From assembly GCA_025055575.1 (NCBI GenBank), contig JANWWP010000073.1, forward strand, positions 1 through 35,522: a stretch of DNA of 35,522 nt, in the 5' to 3' direction. This stretch comes from Flavobacteriales bacterium. GTDB taxonomy: Bacteria > Bacteroidota > Bacteroidia > CAIKAF01. Of this stretch, positions 7,645 through 15,145 are shown piece after piece. The translations under genes were made by a program, and so were the position numbers. Within the stretch, counting starts at the first letter, position 1, and each line of letters begins with the position of its first letter. Under the pieces are notes generated by a model. The model ran no database searches and was not told the origin of the DNA. It saw nothing but the letters and a program-made list of their open reading frames with translations.

Positions 7645-9183
7645 ATGAGTGCCACCCCACAGGTGCGGGTGCGTTTTGCGCCCAGCCCTACAGGACCTTT
7701 ACATATTGGCGGCGTCCGCACCGCTCTGTACAACTATTTATTTGCCCGCCGTCATGGAGGAGCTTTTATCCTGCGTATCGAGGACACCGATCAGAGCCGC
7801 TATGTGCCCGGGGCCGAGGCTTACATCCTTGAAGCTTTAGACTGGCTGGGCATAAGCCCCGACGAGGGGCCGGCCACGGGCGGACCATTTGGTCCGTATC
7901 GTCAGAGTGAAAGAAAATCTCTGTACTGGTCATTTGCCGAAAAACTTCTGGATGCAGGGCATGCCTATTATGCTTTTGACACGGAGGAGGAGCTCGAAGA
8001 TATGCGGCAAAAGCTGTTAAAAAGTGGCCAAAAAGCAGCTGCCTACAACAGTATCACCCGCCACAGCATGAAGAATTCCCTCACCCTGCCTCAGGCTGAG
8101 GTTCAGGCCCGGATTCGCAACGGGGAGCCCTACGTGGTGCGCATTAAAATACCCCGCAACGAAGAAGTGAAGGTGTATGACCTGATCCGCGGGGTGGTGG
8201 TGGTGAACAGTTCCACGCTGGATGATAAAGTGTTGTTCAAGAGCGACGGCATGCCCACGTATCACCTGGCCAATGTGGCCGATGATTACCTCATGAAAAT
8301 CACGCACGTAATACGGGGCGAGGAATGGCTTCCATCAGCTCCTTTGCATGTGTTGCTTTACAAATATTTGGGCTTGGAGGCGGTGATGCCGGCCTTTGCG
8401 CATTTGCCGCTGATTCTTAAACCCGAAGGCCATGGCAAACTCAGCAAACGGGACGGCGACCGGCTGGGGTTTCCGGTTTTCCCGCTCAACTGGAAGGATC
8501 CCGCCACAGGAGAATTGAGTGCCGGCTACCGCGAGACCGGCTGGCTGCCCATGGCGGTATTGAATTTTCTGGCATTGCTGGGATGGCATCCCGAAGAAGG
8601 GCGTGATATTTTTTCTTTGGATGAACTGATTGAAAAATTTGATCTATCACGAATCTCAAAAGCCGGCGCCAAATTTGACCTGGAAAAAGCCAAATGGATC
8701 AACCGCCAATACCTGGCAGCCTTGCCCCCTGAAAAACTGGCCCAGGAACTACGCACTCAGGCACGCCACGCAGGAATAGAGGCTGACGAAGCCTATTGTC
8801 TGAAAGTTGTGGAGCTGGTGCGGGAAAGACTGAATTTTCTGACTGAAATATGGCAGGAGGCTCGCATTTTTTTTGTGGCCCCAGATCCTCTTCCTACCGA
8901 AGCGCTTCAGAGCCGGCTGAAGCCTGAAACGCCCGCGCTCCTGAACGAGGTTCTCCAGGCTTTGGCCCGCCTGGAAGTTTTTGACTCGGCCTCTATTGAT
9001 TCTATTCTTCATGAAACGCTGGCCCGACATCAGCAAAAGCCGGCGGCGTTGCTCCCTGTGTTGCGTCTCCTGCTGGCGGGCAGCCTGGCGGGTCCCGCTG
9101 TTTCGGACATGATGCAGGTGCTGGGAAAAGAAGAAGTTCTAAAGCGCTTAAAAAAATTTGAGGTATGGAGGGAGAAAGTCTGA
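7645..9183 (+). CDS. gltX: glutamyl-tRNA synthetase
   Basis: Charges tRNA-Glu with glutamate in the cytoplasm. The 512-residue class I synthetase starts MSATPQVRVRFAPSPTG. The HIGH-type motif is HIGG at His20, and the KMSKS-type motif is KLSKR at residues 265-269, followed by DGDRLGFPVFPL as in Bacteroidota GltX. The C-terminal helical anticodon-binding region fills the rest. An in-frame start at 7579 would add 22 residues (LLAGFILHA...) ahead of the conserved RVRFAPSPTG block. The normal family N-terminus begins a few residues before that block, so I use the ATG at 7645. The 3' end overlaps folB by 19 bases. Confidence 0.97.
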   Translation: MSATPQVRVRFAPSPTGPLHIGGVRTALYNYLFARRHGGAFILRIEDTDQSRYVPGAEAYILEALDWLGISPDEGPATGGPFGPYRQSERKSLYWSFAEKLLDAGHAYYAFDTEEELEDMRQKLLKSGQKAAAYNSITRHSMKNSLTLPQAEVQARIRNGEPYVVRIKIPRNEEVKVYDLIRGVVVVNSSTLDDKVLFKSDGMPTYHLANVADDYLMKITHVIRGEEWLPSAPLHVLLYKYLGLEAVMPAFAHLPLILKPEGHGKLSKRDGDRLGFPVFPLNWKDPATGELSAGYRETGWLPMAVLNFLALLGWHPEEGRDIFSLDELIEKFDLSRISKAGAKFDLEKAKWINRQYLAALPPEKLAQELRTQARHAGIEADEAYCLKVVELVRERLNFLTEIWQEARIFFVAPDPLPTEALQSRLKPETPALLNEVLQALARLEVFDSASIDSILHETLARHQQKPAALLPVLRLLLAGSLAGPAVSDMMQVLGKEEVLKRLKKFEVWREKV

Positions 9184-9575
9184 CCTGGATTGCCATAGAG
9201 AACCTTCGTTTTCACATGCCGTTGGGTGTTCATGATTGGGAGCAAGAATCCGGGACTGATGTGGAGATCACGGTGCGCGCTGCGTATGATGCGCTCCGTG
9301 CTTCTGTAACAGGTAGTTTGGAATGTGCCGTGGACTATGCCCGAATTTGCGACCGTATAGCTGAAATTTGTAATGAGCCTTGCCGATTGGCTGAACATCT
9401 GGCTGAAAAAATTGTTATGCACATATTAAGGGAAAATCCTCCCCTACAAGTGGTGGAAGTAGAAATTTCCAAGTTAAAGCCGCTTGTAGCAGGTGATCCC
9501 CGTTGCTTCAAAGTATTCCGGCGTGTCAGAAAACAAAAAGAAACCCCGCCCCAATCATATTTGCCCAGCCTGTAA
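9165..9575 (+). CDS. folB: dihydroneopterin aldolase
   Basis: A 136-residue FolB-family enzyme that converts 7,8-dihydroneopterin to 6-hydroxymethyl-dihydropterin and glycolaldehyde in folate synthesis. Family landmarks in order are IENLRFHMPLGVHDWEQE (N-terminal strand and active-site Glu), the long V-E-I-T strand, AVDYARICDRIAEIC, RLAEHLAEKIVMHIL, and EVEISKLKP, equivalent to the usual VSKPxA segment. It starts inside the end of gltX (19-base overlap) and is probably translationally coupled. The last 15 or so residues form a Lys/Pro-rich tail not typical of the family, and this is the part that overlaps the next small gene. Confidence 0.9.
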   Translation: MEGESLTWIAIENLRFHMPLGVHDWEQESGTDVEITVRAAYDALRASVTGSLECAVDYARICDRIAEICNEPCRLAEHLAEKIVMHILRENPPLQVVEVEISKLKPLVAGDPRCFKVFRRVRKQKETPPQSYLPSL

Positions 9576-9720
9576 GAAGCATTTTTATTGCCATGAGGCG
9601 GAGGGCTGCTGGTGCGAGAGTATTATTCTCACACGTTTAGTTTTGGCGCGGTTACGTCAAAAGTATGTCAGTTGTTTGTGCGAAAATTGTCTTTGGAAAG
9701 AAAGTCTTTCGCCCAATTAA
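9523..9720 (+). CDS. small Cys-rich CWC-family protein
   Basis: A short protein of about 65 residues. It carries CPACKKHFYC, then CWCES, then CLCENC (eight Cys), the layout of the cysteine-rich CWC family, which is probably a zinc-binding fold of unknown function. I choose the GTG at 9523 (SENKKKPRPNHIC...); a GTG at 9493 would add ten residues. Either start overlaps the 3' end of folB in a different frame, by 53 bases from 9523. The order gltX-folB-CWC with overlaps throughout suggests one transcript. The function cannot be read from the sequence. Confidence 0.75.
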   Translation: MSENKKKPRPNHICPACKKHFYCHEAEGCWCESIILTRLVLARLRQKYVSCLCENCLWKESLSPN

Positions 9721-10157
9721 AAGGAGCGGGCGGCCCTTTTCCATCACCAGAAAAACTGGCATTCCATAAGGTGCCTGATCAAAACTTCAGAATTTTTTTC
9801 ATTGGGCGCGTGAAAACGCAGGACATCCAGACCTGCCGGGAAAAAGCAAGGCAGGGTGTGGAAGCGCGGTCAATTCCTCCTAAAAAGTTTTTAATCTTTT
9901 CTAATGTCCTAAGGCTGAAAGGTGTTTTACTCGTTTTTTCAAACACTTTAATCTGCGTGGTTTAGGTCAAAAAAATTTTGGCGGCCTCAGGTAATACAAC
10001 AATGGGGAGAGGGGTGCGCGAATGAATAGATTTTTTTCTTCAAAAATGTTCAACAACATTTTCTGAATCTCAGGGAAAAGGGGGAAGATTCCCCTGAAAA
10101 TGGTCTCCTCCGCTTTTGAGGAAATGTCCGTTCAGAGGGCTCTAATTTTGCAAAAGG
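9721..10157 (+). other. 437-base gene-free stretch with several hairpins
   Basis: I see no convincing gene here. A frame open to 9965 is an out-of-frame continuation from inside the CWC gene with no family resemblance. Inverted repeats present are: GCGT-GAAA-ACGC (9808-9819, GNRA-like loop); CCTGCC/GGCAGG (9832-9855); AAGGTGTTT/AAACACTTT with one G-T pair (9919-9949); AAAATGTT-CAAC-AACATTTT (10043-10062); and GGGGAA/TTCCCC (10081-10094). They could be transcript ends, a small RNA or chance. The recG promoter lies at the right end. Confidence 0.4.
10114..10150 (+). promoter_or_regulatory. candidate recG promoter
   Basis: TTTTG at 10114-10118 and an exact TAnnTTTG box (TAATTTTG, 10143-10150) are separated by 24 bases, one more than the usual range. 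The box ends only 7 bases before the recG ATG, so the transcript may be nearly leaderless. Confidence 0.45.
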
Positions 10158-12263
10158 ATGACCGAAGAAGCCCGATGGTGGCAAACCCCCGTGGAATACA
10201 TCAAGGGTGTGGGCCCGCGCAGAGCCGAGTTGTTGCGCCTGGAAGCAGGAATTCACACCGCCGGGGATTTAATCTCCCATTTTCCTTACCGCCATCTGGA
10301 CCGAAGCCGCATTGACCTTGCGGCAGAACTTCGCGAAGGTCAGGCTTTTGCCCAGCTGAAGGGAAGGCTTACCAATATTCGGTGGGTGGAACGCGGCCCG
10401 CACCGGCGCTTGTCAGCCACTTTAACAGATCGAAGCGGCACCGTGGAACTCACTTGGTTTCAGGGTCTGAAATTCATTCGGCAAAGTCTGGTGGAGGGCG
10501 CCGAGTATCTTGTCTTTGGGAGGCCTGTGAAGCTGGGCTACACCTTCAGCCTGGCACATCCGGAAATGGAACGCACCACAGTAGGAGGGCCTGTGCGCCG
10601 CTTGGGGTTGATGCCGCTGTATTCCACGACAGAAAAAATGAAAAAAGCCGGTCTGGATAGCAAAGGTCTGGAAGCCATCATCCGCCGCCTTTTGGATGCC
10701 CTCCCGTTCACCTTTTCCGAAACGCTCAGCCCCGACGTGGTGGCTTCCGCCCGGCTTATCAGCCGGCATGAAGCCCTGCGCCAAGCACATTTTCCGGACT
10801 CTCAGGAAAGCCTTATGGCGGCAGTCCGGCGCTTGAAATTTGAAGAATTGTTTTTCCTCCGCCTGCAATTGCTCCGGCTCAATCTGGGCAGAAAACAGGA
10901 AAAACCAGGCATTGAAGTCGTTCGGGTGAACCGGCTGGTAAAAGAATTTTACGAAAACCATTTGCCATTCCGCCTTACGGGAGCTCAAATCCGGGTGCTG
11001 CGTGAAATACGGGAAGACATGGCCACCGGACGTCAGATGAGTCGCCTCTTGCAGGGGGATGTGGGCAGTGGAAAAACGATGGTGGCGCTCCTGGCCATGC
11101 TCAGCGTTGTGGATGCCGGCTTTCAGGCTTGCCTGATGGCGCCCACTGAAATTTTGGCCCAGCAGCATTACTTCGCTTTGGAGGCCCTGCTTCGCCCGCT
11201 TCGCGTGCCCGTGGCATTGCTCACCGGTTCCACATCCCGATCGGCCCGGCAGGAAATCCTTCCGGCTCTCGCGGAGGGTCGGCTACCTATCATCACCGGC
11301 ACCCATGCCTTGCTGGAGGAGGAAGTGCGTTTCCACAACCTGGCCCTGGCTGTCATTGATGAACAGCACCGTTTTGGCGTGGCCCAACGCGGACGCATGT
11401 GGCAAAAAAATGATATTCCGCCCCATATTCTTATCATGACGGCCACCCCCATTCCCCGTACTCTGGCCCTCACTGTTTACGGGGACCTGGACGTAAGCTT
11501 ACTGGACGAACTGCCACCCGGGCGCAAACCTGTGATCACACGCCTTCTCAAAGAGACACAAAGAAGAGAACTAACAGCGCTGGTGCGCACTGAACTGGAA
11601 AAAGGTCGTCAGGTTTATTGGGTTTTTCCTCTTATTGAGGAATCTGAAAAACTTGATTACACGCCCCTTGTGCGGGGATTTGAAGAGGTTCAGAAAGAAT
11701 TTCCGGGATGGGAAGCAGCGATGCTCCATGGCCGGATGACTCCGGGGGAAAAAGAACAAGTGATGCAACGTTTTGCTACAGGACAAGCGCAAATCCTCGT
11801 GGCCACTACGGTAATTGAGGTGGGTGTGAATGTGCCCAACGCTTCGGTGATGGTCATTGAACATGCCGAGCGTTTTGGCCTGGCCCAACTCCATCAGCTT
11901 CGGGGACGCGTGGGCCGGGGCGCTGAACAATCCTTCTGCTTCCTAGTGGCCAGTCCGGGCCTAAGCCGCGAAGGACTGCAAAGACTTCAAATCATGAGCC
12001 AAACCCAGGATGGCTTTCGACTCGCGGAAGAAGATCTCCGCCTGCGCGGATCCGGCGATGTGGAAGGCACCCGCCAGAGCGGCAATGTGCGCCTACGCAT
12101 CGCAGATCTCTCAAGGGATTTAGACATCCTGCAGGAAGCCGATGCTTGCGCCCGGGCTGTGCTGGCCGGCGACCCTTTTTTGGTGAGCCCTCTGCACGAA
12201 CCACTGCGCCGCACTCTCCACACCTTGCGCCAGGCAGAAAGTTTCTGGAAAAATATTGCCTGA
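10158..12263 (+). CDS. recG: ATP-dependent DNA helicase RecG
   Basis: A 701-residue superfamily 2 helicase that regresses stalled replication forks and branch-migrates Holliday junctions (E. coli RecG is about 693 residues). The N-terminal wedge/OB region begins TPVEYIKGVGPRRAELL. Helicase motifs in order are Walker A GDVGSGKT (300-307), motif II DEQH (401-404) in VIDEQHRFGVAQR, motif III MTATPIPRTLAL, motif V VATTVIEVGVNVPNA, and motif VI QLHQLRGRVGRG. The C-terminal TRG region (DGFRLAEEDLRLRGSGD) is intact. The ATG at 10158 fits the family N-terminus. It stands alone in its own transcription unit. Confidence 0.98.
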   Translation: MTEEARWWQTPVEYIKGVGPRRAELLRLEAGIHTAGDLISHFPYRHLDRSRIDLAAELREGQAFAQLKGRLTNIRWVERGPHRRLSATLTDRSGTVELTWFQGLKFIRQSLVEGAEYLVFGRPVKLGYTFSLAHPEMERTTVGGPVRRLGLMPLYSTTEKMKKAGLDSKGLEAIIRRLLDALPFTFSETLSPDVVASARLISRHEALRQAHFPDSQESLMAAVRRLKFEELFFLRLQLLRLNLGRKQEKPGIEVVRVNRLVKEFYENHLPFRLTGAQIRVLREIREDMATGRQMSRLLQGDVGSGKTMVALLAMLSVVDAGFQACLMAPTEILAQQHYFALEALLRPLRVPVALLTGSTSRSARQEILPALAEGRLPIITGTHALLEEEVRFHNLALAVIDEQHRFGVAQRGRMWQKNDIPPHILIMTATPIPRTLALTVYGDLDVSLLDELPPGRKPVITRLLKETQRRELTALVRTELEKGRQVYWVFPLIEESEKLDYTPLVRGFEEVQKEFPGWEAAMLHGRMTPGEKEQVMQRFATGQAQILVATTVIEVGVNVPNASVMVIEHAERFGLAQLHQLRGRVGRGAEQSFCFLVASPGLSREGLQRLQIMSQTQDGFRLAEEDLRLRGSGDVEGTRQSGNVRLRIADLSRDLDILQEADACARAVLAGDPFLVSPLHEPLRRTLHTLRQAESFWKNIA

Positions 12264-12407
12264 AAAAGAATATTCTACCACACGTTTTATTGGAATCTTG
12301 AAAAATTTTACCCGATACGAAAAAAATCCTAGTAAAGTTTTCCCAAAATGTTGGGTTGGACCAGATTAGAAATCCATCGGACATTTCGATTGTTTAAAAT
12401 GGGTCTT

Positions 12408-12441
12408 TTGAATTATTCCCGTTGAGCATTCCCTAACTTCG
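12408..12441 (+). promoter_or_regulatory. weak candidate promoter for the dehydratase gene
   Basis: TTG at 12408-12410, a 23-base spacer and TAACTTCG at 12434-12441 (one mismatch to TAnnTTTG), 11 bases before the ATG at 12453. A 10-base palindrome AGAATATTCT also lies in this gap at 12267-12276, just after recG. Confidence 0.3.
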
Positions 12442-12452
12442 CCGCCGCATTT

Positions 12453-13673
12453 ATGGAAAAAGCTGCGAAACAAGTGCATGTGCCCTACGGAAAAAGTGTG
12501 CACGGCGAAGAGGAAATAAAGGCCGTAGTTCAAGTGCTGCGCACATCCACCCAGATGGGTCCTCATGTGGCCGAAATGGAGCGCCGCGTGGCCGCACTTT
12601 TTGATAAGCCTTTGGGTCTGATGGTGAACAGCGGCAGTACGGCCCTCTATCTGGCCGCTGATCTGTTGGATTTTCCCGCAGGTACAGAAATCATTACCCC
12701 GGTGCTCACCTTCAGTACAACGGTGGCGCCCCTTGTGAAAAAAGGCTGGGTTCCTGCTTTCGTGGATGTGGAAGAGGGCACTTACAACATGGATGTTTCT
12801 AAAGTGGAGGCCATGATCACACCGCGCACCCGCGCCATGTTTGTACCCAATCTCATCGGGAATTTGCCCGATTGGCCCGCATTGCGTCAATTGGCTGAAA
12901 AATATGGCTTGGCAGTTGTGGAGGATAGCGCCGACACTTTGGGAGCCACACTGAATGGCAGATCCAGCGGGGCCTTTTCTGACATTTCCACCACCAGTTT
13001 CTACGGCTCCCACGTCATCAATTGTGCCGGCAACGGCGGGATGATCTGCCTGCGCGACGAAGCTTTATACCGTCGCGGGAAACTCCTGCGTAGTTGGGGA
13101 CGCAGCAGCAGTCTTTTTGTAGAGAGTGAGAAAATCGAAAACCGCTTTAATGTGGAGGTGGATGGTATTCCCTACGATGCCAAATTCGTATTCGAAGAGC
13201 CGGGCTATAACGTGGAGCCTTCTGAAATAGGCGCTGCTTTTGGTTTGGTTCAACTCAATAAATTGGAGGAAAATATTCGGCGCAGGGAAGAAAATTTCAG
13301 CTTTCTGCTGCACTTTTTCAAGCGTTACGAAGAATTTTTTATCCTACCCCGCCAATTGCCAGGATCGCGCACAGGATGGCTGGCTTTTCCCTTGACCATA
13401 CGACCCTCAGCCCCTTTTTCGCGCAGAGACTTTCAGATTTTTATGGAGCAGAACGGTATTCAGACCCGCACAGTCTTTACCGGAAATATTCTTCGTCAGC
13501 CGGGCTTTAAAAACATCGCCTGCATCCGGGCTCAGGCTGGCTATCCGGAGGCCGATGCAGTGATGGCGGGCGGCGTATTGCTGGGTTGCCATCAGGGGCT
13601 CGGTGAGGAGCATTTGAACCACATTTCCGACACTTTTTTAGCTTTCCTTGAACACAAGAAAATCCCTTCTTAG
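12453..13673 (+). CDS. DegT/DnrJ/EryC1-fold sugar 3-dehydratase-like protein (RfbH/ColD type)
   Basis: A 406-residue PLP-fold (aspartate aminotransferase type I) protein of the sugar aminotransferase/dehydratase superfamily. NSGSTALYLAADLL and VVEDSADTLGA contact the cofactor in the family. At the position of the Schiff-base Lys it has His187 (SFYGSHVIN), the hallmark of the 3-dehydratase branch (CDP-glucose E1/RfbH and GDP-mannose ColD) rather than an aminotransferase. Downstream blocks GYNVEPSEIGAAFGLVQL and FTGNILRQPGF also resemble RfbH. The [2Fe-2S] Cys set of E1 is absent: the stretch after LRSWGR has Ser and no Cys (about 218-230). It is therefore ColD-like in chemistry and could remove a sugar C3 hydroxyl. 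No nucleotide-sugar genes lie beside it, so the substrate is unknown. Confidence 0.8.
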   Translation: MEKAAKQVHVPYGKSVHGEEEIKAVVQVLRTSTQMGPHVAEMERRVAALFDKPLGLMVNSGSTALYLAADLLDFPAGTEIITPVLTFSTTVAPLVKKGWVPAFVDVEEGTYNMDVSKVEAMITPRTRAMFVPNLIGNLPDWPALRQLAEKYGLAVVEDSADTLGATLNGRSSGAFSDISTTSFYGSHVINCAGNGGMICLRDEALYRRGKLLRSWGRSSSLFVESEKIENRFNVEVDGIPYDAKFVFEEPGYNVEPSEIGAAFGLVQLNKLEENIRRREENFSFLLHFFKRYEEFFILPRQLPGSRTGWLAFPLTIRPSAPFSRRDFQIFMEQNGIQTRTVFTGNILRQPGFKNIACIRAQAGYPEADAVMAGGVLLGCHQGLGEEHLNHISDTFLAFLEHKKIPS

Positions 13674-13748
13674 GACAATTTTTTGAAATTAAGGTAAGGT
13701 GCCTTTTTCCAGTACAACACTTCTCAAAAAACTCAATAAACAAACCAT

Positions 13749-13756
13749 TATTTTTG
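13749..13756 (+). promoter_or_regulatory. candidate -7 box for the nqr operon
   Basis: TATTTTTG is an exact TAnnTTTG match, 18 bases upstream of the nqrA ATG at 13775. No TTG is found 17-23 bases before it. The gap from the upstream stop is only about 100 bases, so some read-through from the dehydratase gene is also possible. Confidence 0.4.
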
Positions 13757-13774
13757 CGCCGCCGTTTTGTATCC

Positions 13775-15124
13775 ATGAAATTTAAAATAAGGCGCGGGCT
13801 TAATCTGAAACTGGAAGGGGAAGCTGAGAAAATCACTACCGTTCAGGAGCAGATAGATACGGTGCGCATCAGCCCTTCGGACTTCCATCCCTACACTCCC
13901 AAACTTTTGGTTCAGGCTGGCGAAGAAGTGAAGGCCGGCACGCCTTTGCTGTATTTTAAGGAGCATCCTTCCGTGAAGGTATGTTCTCCGGTAAGCGGCG
14001 AGGTGGTGGAAATAGAACGCGGAGAAAAGCGGCGTTTGCTGGGCATAAAAATTTTGGCCGATAAAGCCATCACGTATCAAAAGTTTGAACCGTTCGACTA
14101 CCGCAACGCCGATCGCGCTGCCCTCATTCAAAGGCTCTGCGATATGGGGCTCTGGCCCTTTTTCCGTCAAAGACCCTTCGATGTGGTGGCCAATCCTCTC
14201 CAGGTGCCCAAAGCCATCGTGGTGAGCGCCTTTGATACAGCCCCTCTGGCACCGGACATGGACTTCATCGTCCATGGAAACGGCCCGGATTTCCAAGCTG
14301 GACTTGACATTCTCGCACGTCTTACACCCGGCAAAGTTTATCTCAATGTGCATGACGTTCGCACACGCAGCGATATTTTCCTTAATGCGCGGCAGGTGAC
14401 TGTGCATACCTTTTCGGGTCCGCACCCGGCCTCCAATCCGGGGGTTCAAATCCATCATATTGACCCTATCAACAAAGGGGAGGTGGTATGGACCCTTTCT
14501 GTTCCGGATGTGTTGTGTCTTGGGAAATCTGTGATGGAAAACCAGTTTGTGGCTTCGCGTGTTATTGCTCTCACGGGTAGTGAAATGCTCAGGCGTCGGT
14601 ATGTCAAAACAGTCATTGGCGCTTCTCTGAAGCCACTTTTGGCCGGCAATATCACCCACCCAGATAGCACCCGCATTATCAGCGGGAATGTTTTGACGGG
14701 AACCCACGTGGGGATGGACGGGCACTTGGGCTACTATCACAGCCAGGTAACAGCCATTCCGGAGGTGCAGGAACCTGAATTTCTGGGCTGGATTGCACCG
14801 GGATTCAGCAAATTTTCCATCAACCACAGCTATTTTAGCTGGTTAAGACCCGGCAAGAAATACATTTTAAATTCGGGTTTGCAAGGAGAAAAAAGGGCTT
14901 TTGTGGTGACAGGCGAATACGAAAAAGTATTTCCCATGGATATTTATCCCGTTCAGTTGGTAAAAGCTATTCTGGCGAATGACCTGGAGCAAATGGAAAG
15001 CCTTGGAGCTTATGAAGTGGCACCGGAAGATTTTGCGCTCTGCGAATTTGTATGCACCTCCAAAATTCCCGTTCAAAAGATTGTGCGGGAAGGCTTAGAT
15101 CTGCTAATGAGGGAAACTGCATAA
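13775..15124 (+). CDS. nqrA: Na+-translocating NADH:quinone reductase subunit A
   Basis: The peripheral cytoplasmic subunit of the Na+-pumping NADH:ubiquinone oxidoreductase, 449 residues from the ATG at 13775 (V. cholerae NqrA is about 447). It begins MKFKIRRGLNLKLEGEAEK, the usual NqrA N-terminus. It then has the barrel-sandwich-like PKLLVQAGEEVKAGTPLLYFKEHP and SPVSGEVVEIERGEKRR, and later TGSEMLRRRYVKTVIGASL and HPDSTRIISGNVLTG. The TTG at 13754 would add seven residues (RRRFVS) and is less likely. It is the first gene of an intact six-gene operon; nqrB follows after 21 bases. Confidence 0.97.
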   Translation: MKFKIRRGLNLKLEGEAEKITTVQEQIDTVRISPSDFHPYTPKLLVQAGEEVKAGTPLLYFKEHPSVKVCSPVSGEVVEIERGEKRRLLGIKILADKAITYQKFEPFDYRNADRAALIQRLCDMGLWPFFRQRPFDVVANPLQVPKAIVVSAFDTAPLAPDMDFIVHGNGPDFQAGLDILARLTPGKVYLNVHDVRTRSDIFLNARQVTVHTFSGPHPASNPGVQIHHIDPINKGEVVWTLSVPDVLCLGKSVMENQFVASRVIALTGSEMLRRRYVKTVIGASLKPLLAGNITHPDSTRIISGNVLTGTHVGMDGHLGYYHSQVTAIPEVQEPEFLGWIAPGFSKFSINHSYFSWLRPGKKYILNSGLQGEKRAFVVTGEYEKVFPMDIYPVQLVKAILANDLEQMESLGAYEVAPEDFALCEFVCTSKIPVQKIVREGLDLLMRETA

Positions 15125-15145
15125 AACACAAAAGCGTTTTGACCT

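Noticed and set aside
9612-9965. 117-residue plus-strand frame after folB
   Set aside because: It starts inside the CWC gene in another frame, has no domain or signal, and its end is low-complexity. The CWC reading is much better supported.
13691-13708. Possible terminator AAGGTA-AGG-TGCCTT after the dehydratase gene
   Set aside because: A six-base stem with a G-T pair and a three-base loop, followed by a short T run, is too weak to call.
13748-14827. 359-residue open frame on the minus strand across nqrA
   Set aside because: It is antisense to a gene with clear family identity, is His/Arg-rich with no domain, and follows from the codon use of nqrA. The same applies to the 329-residue antisense frame at 30807-31796 and the plus-strand frame at 5110-5856.
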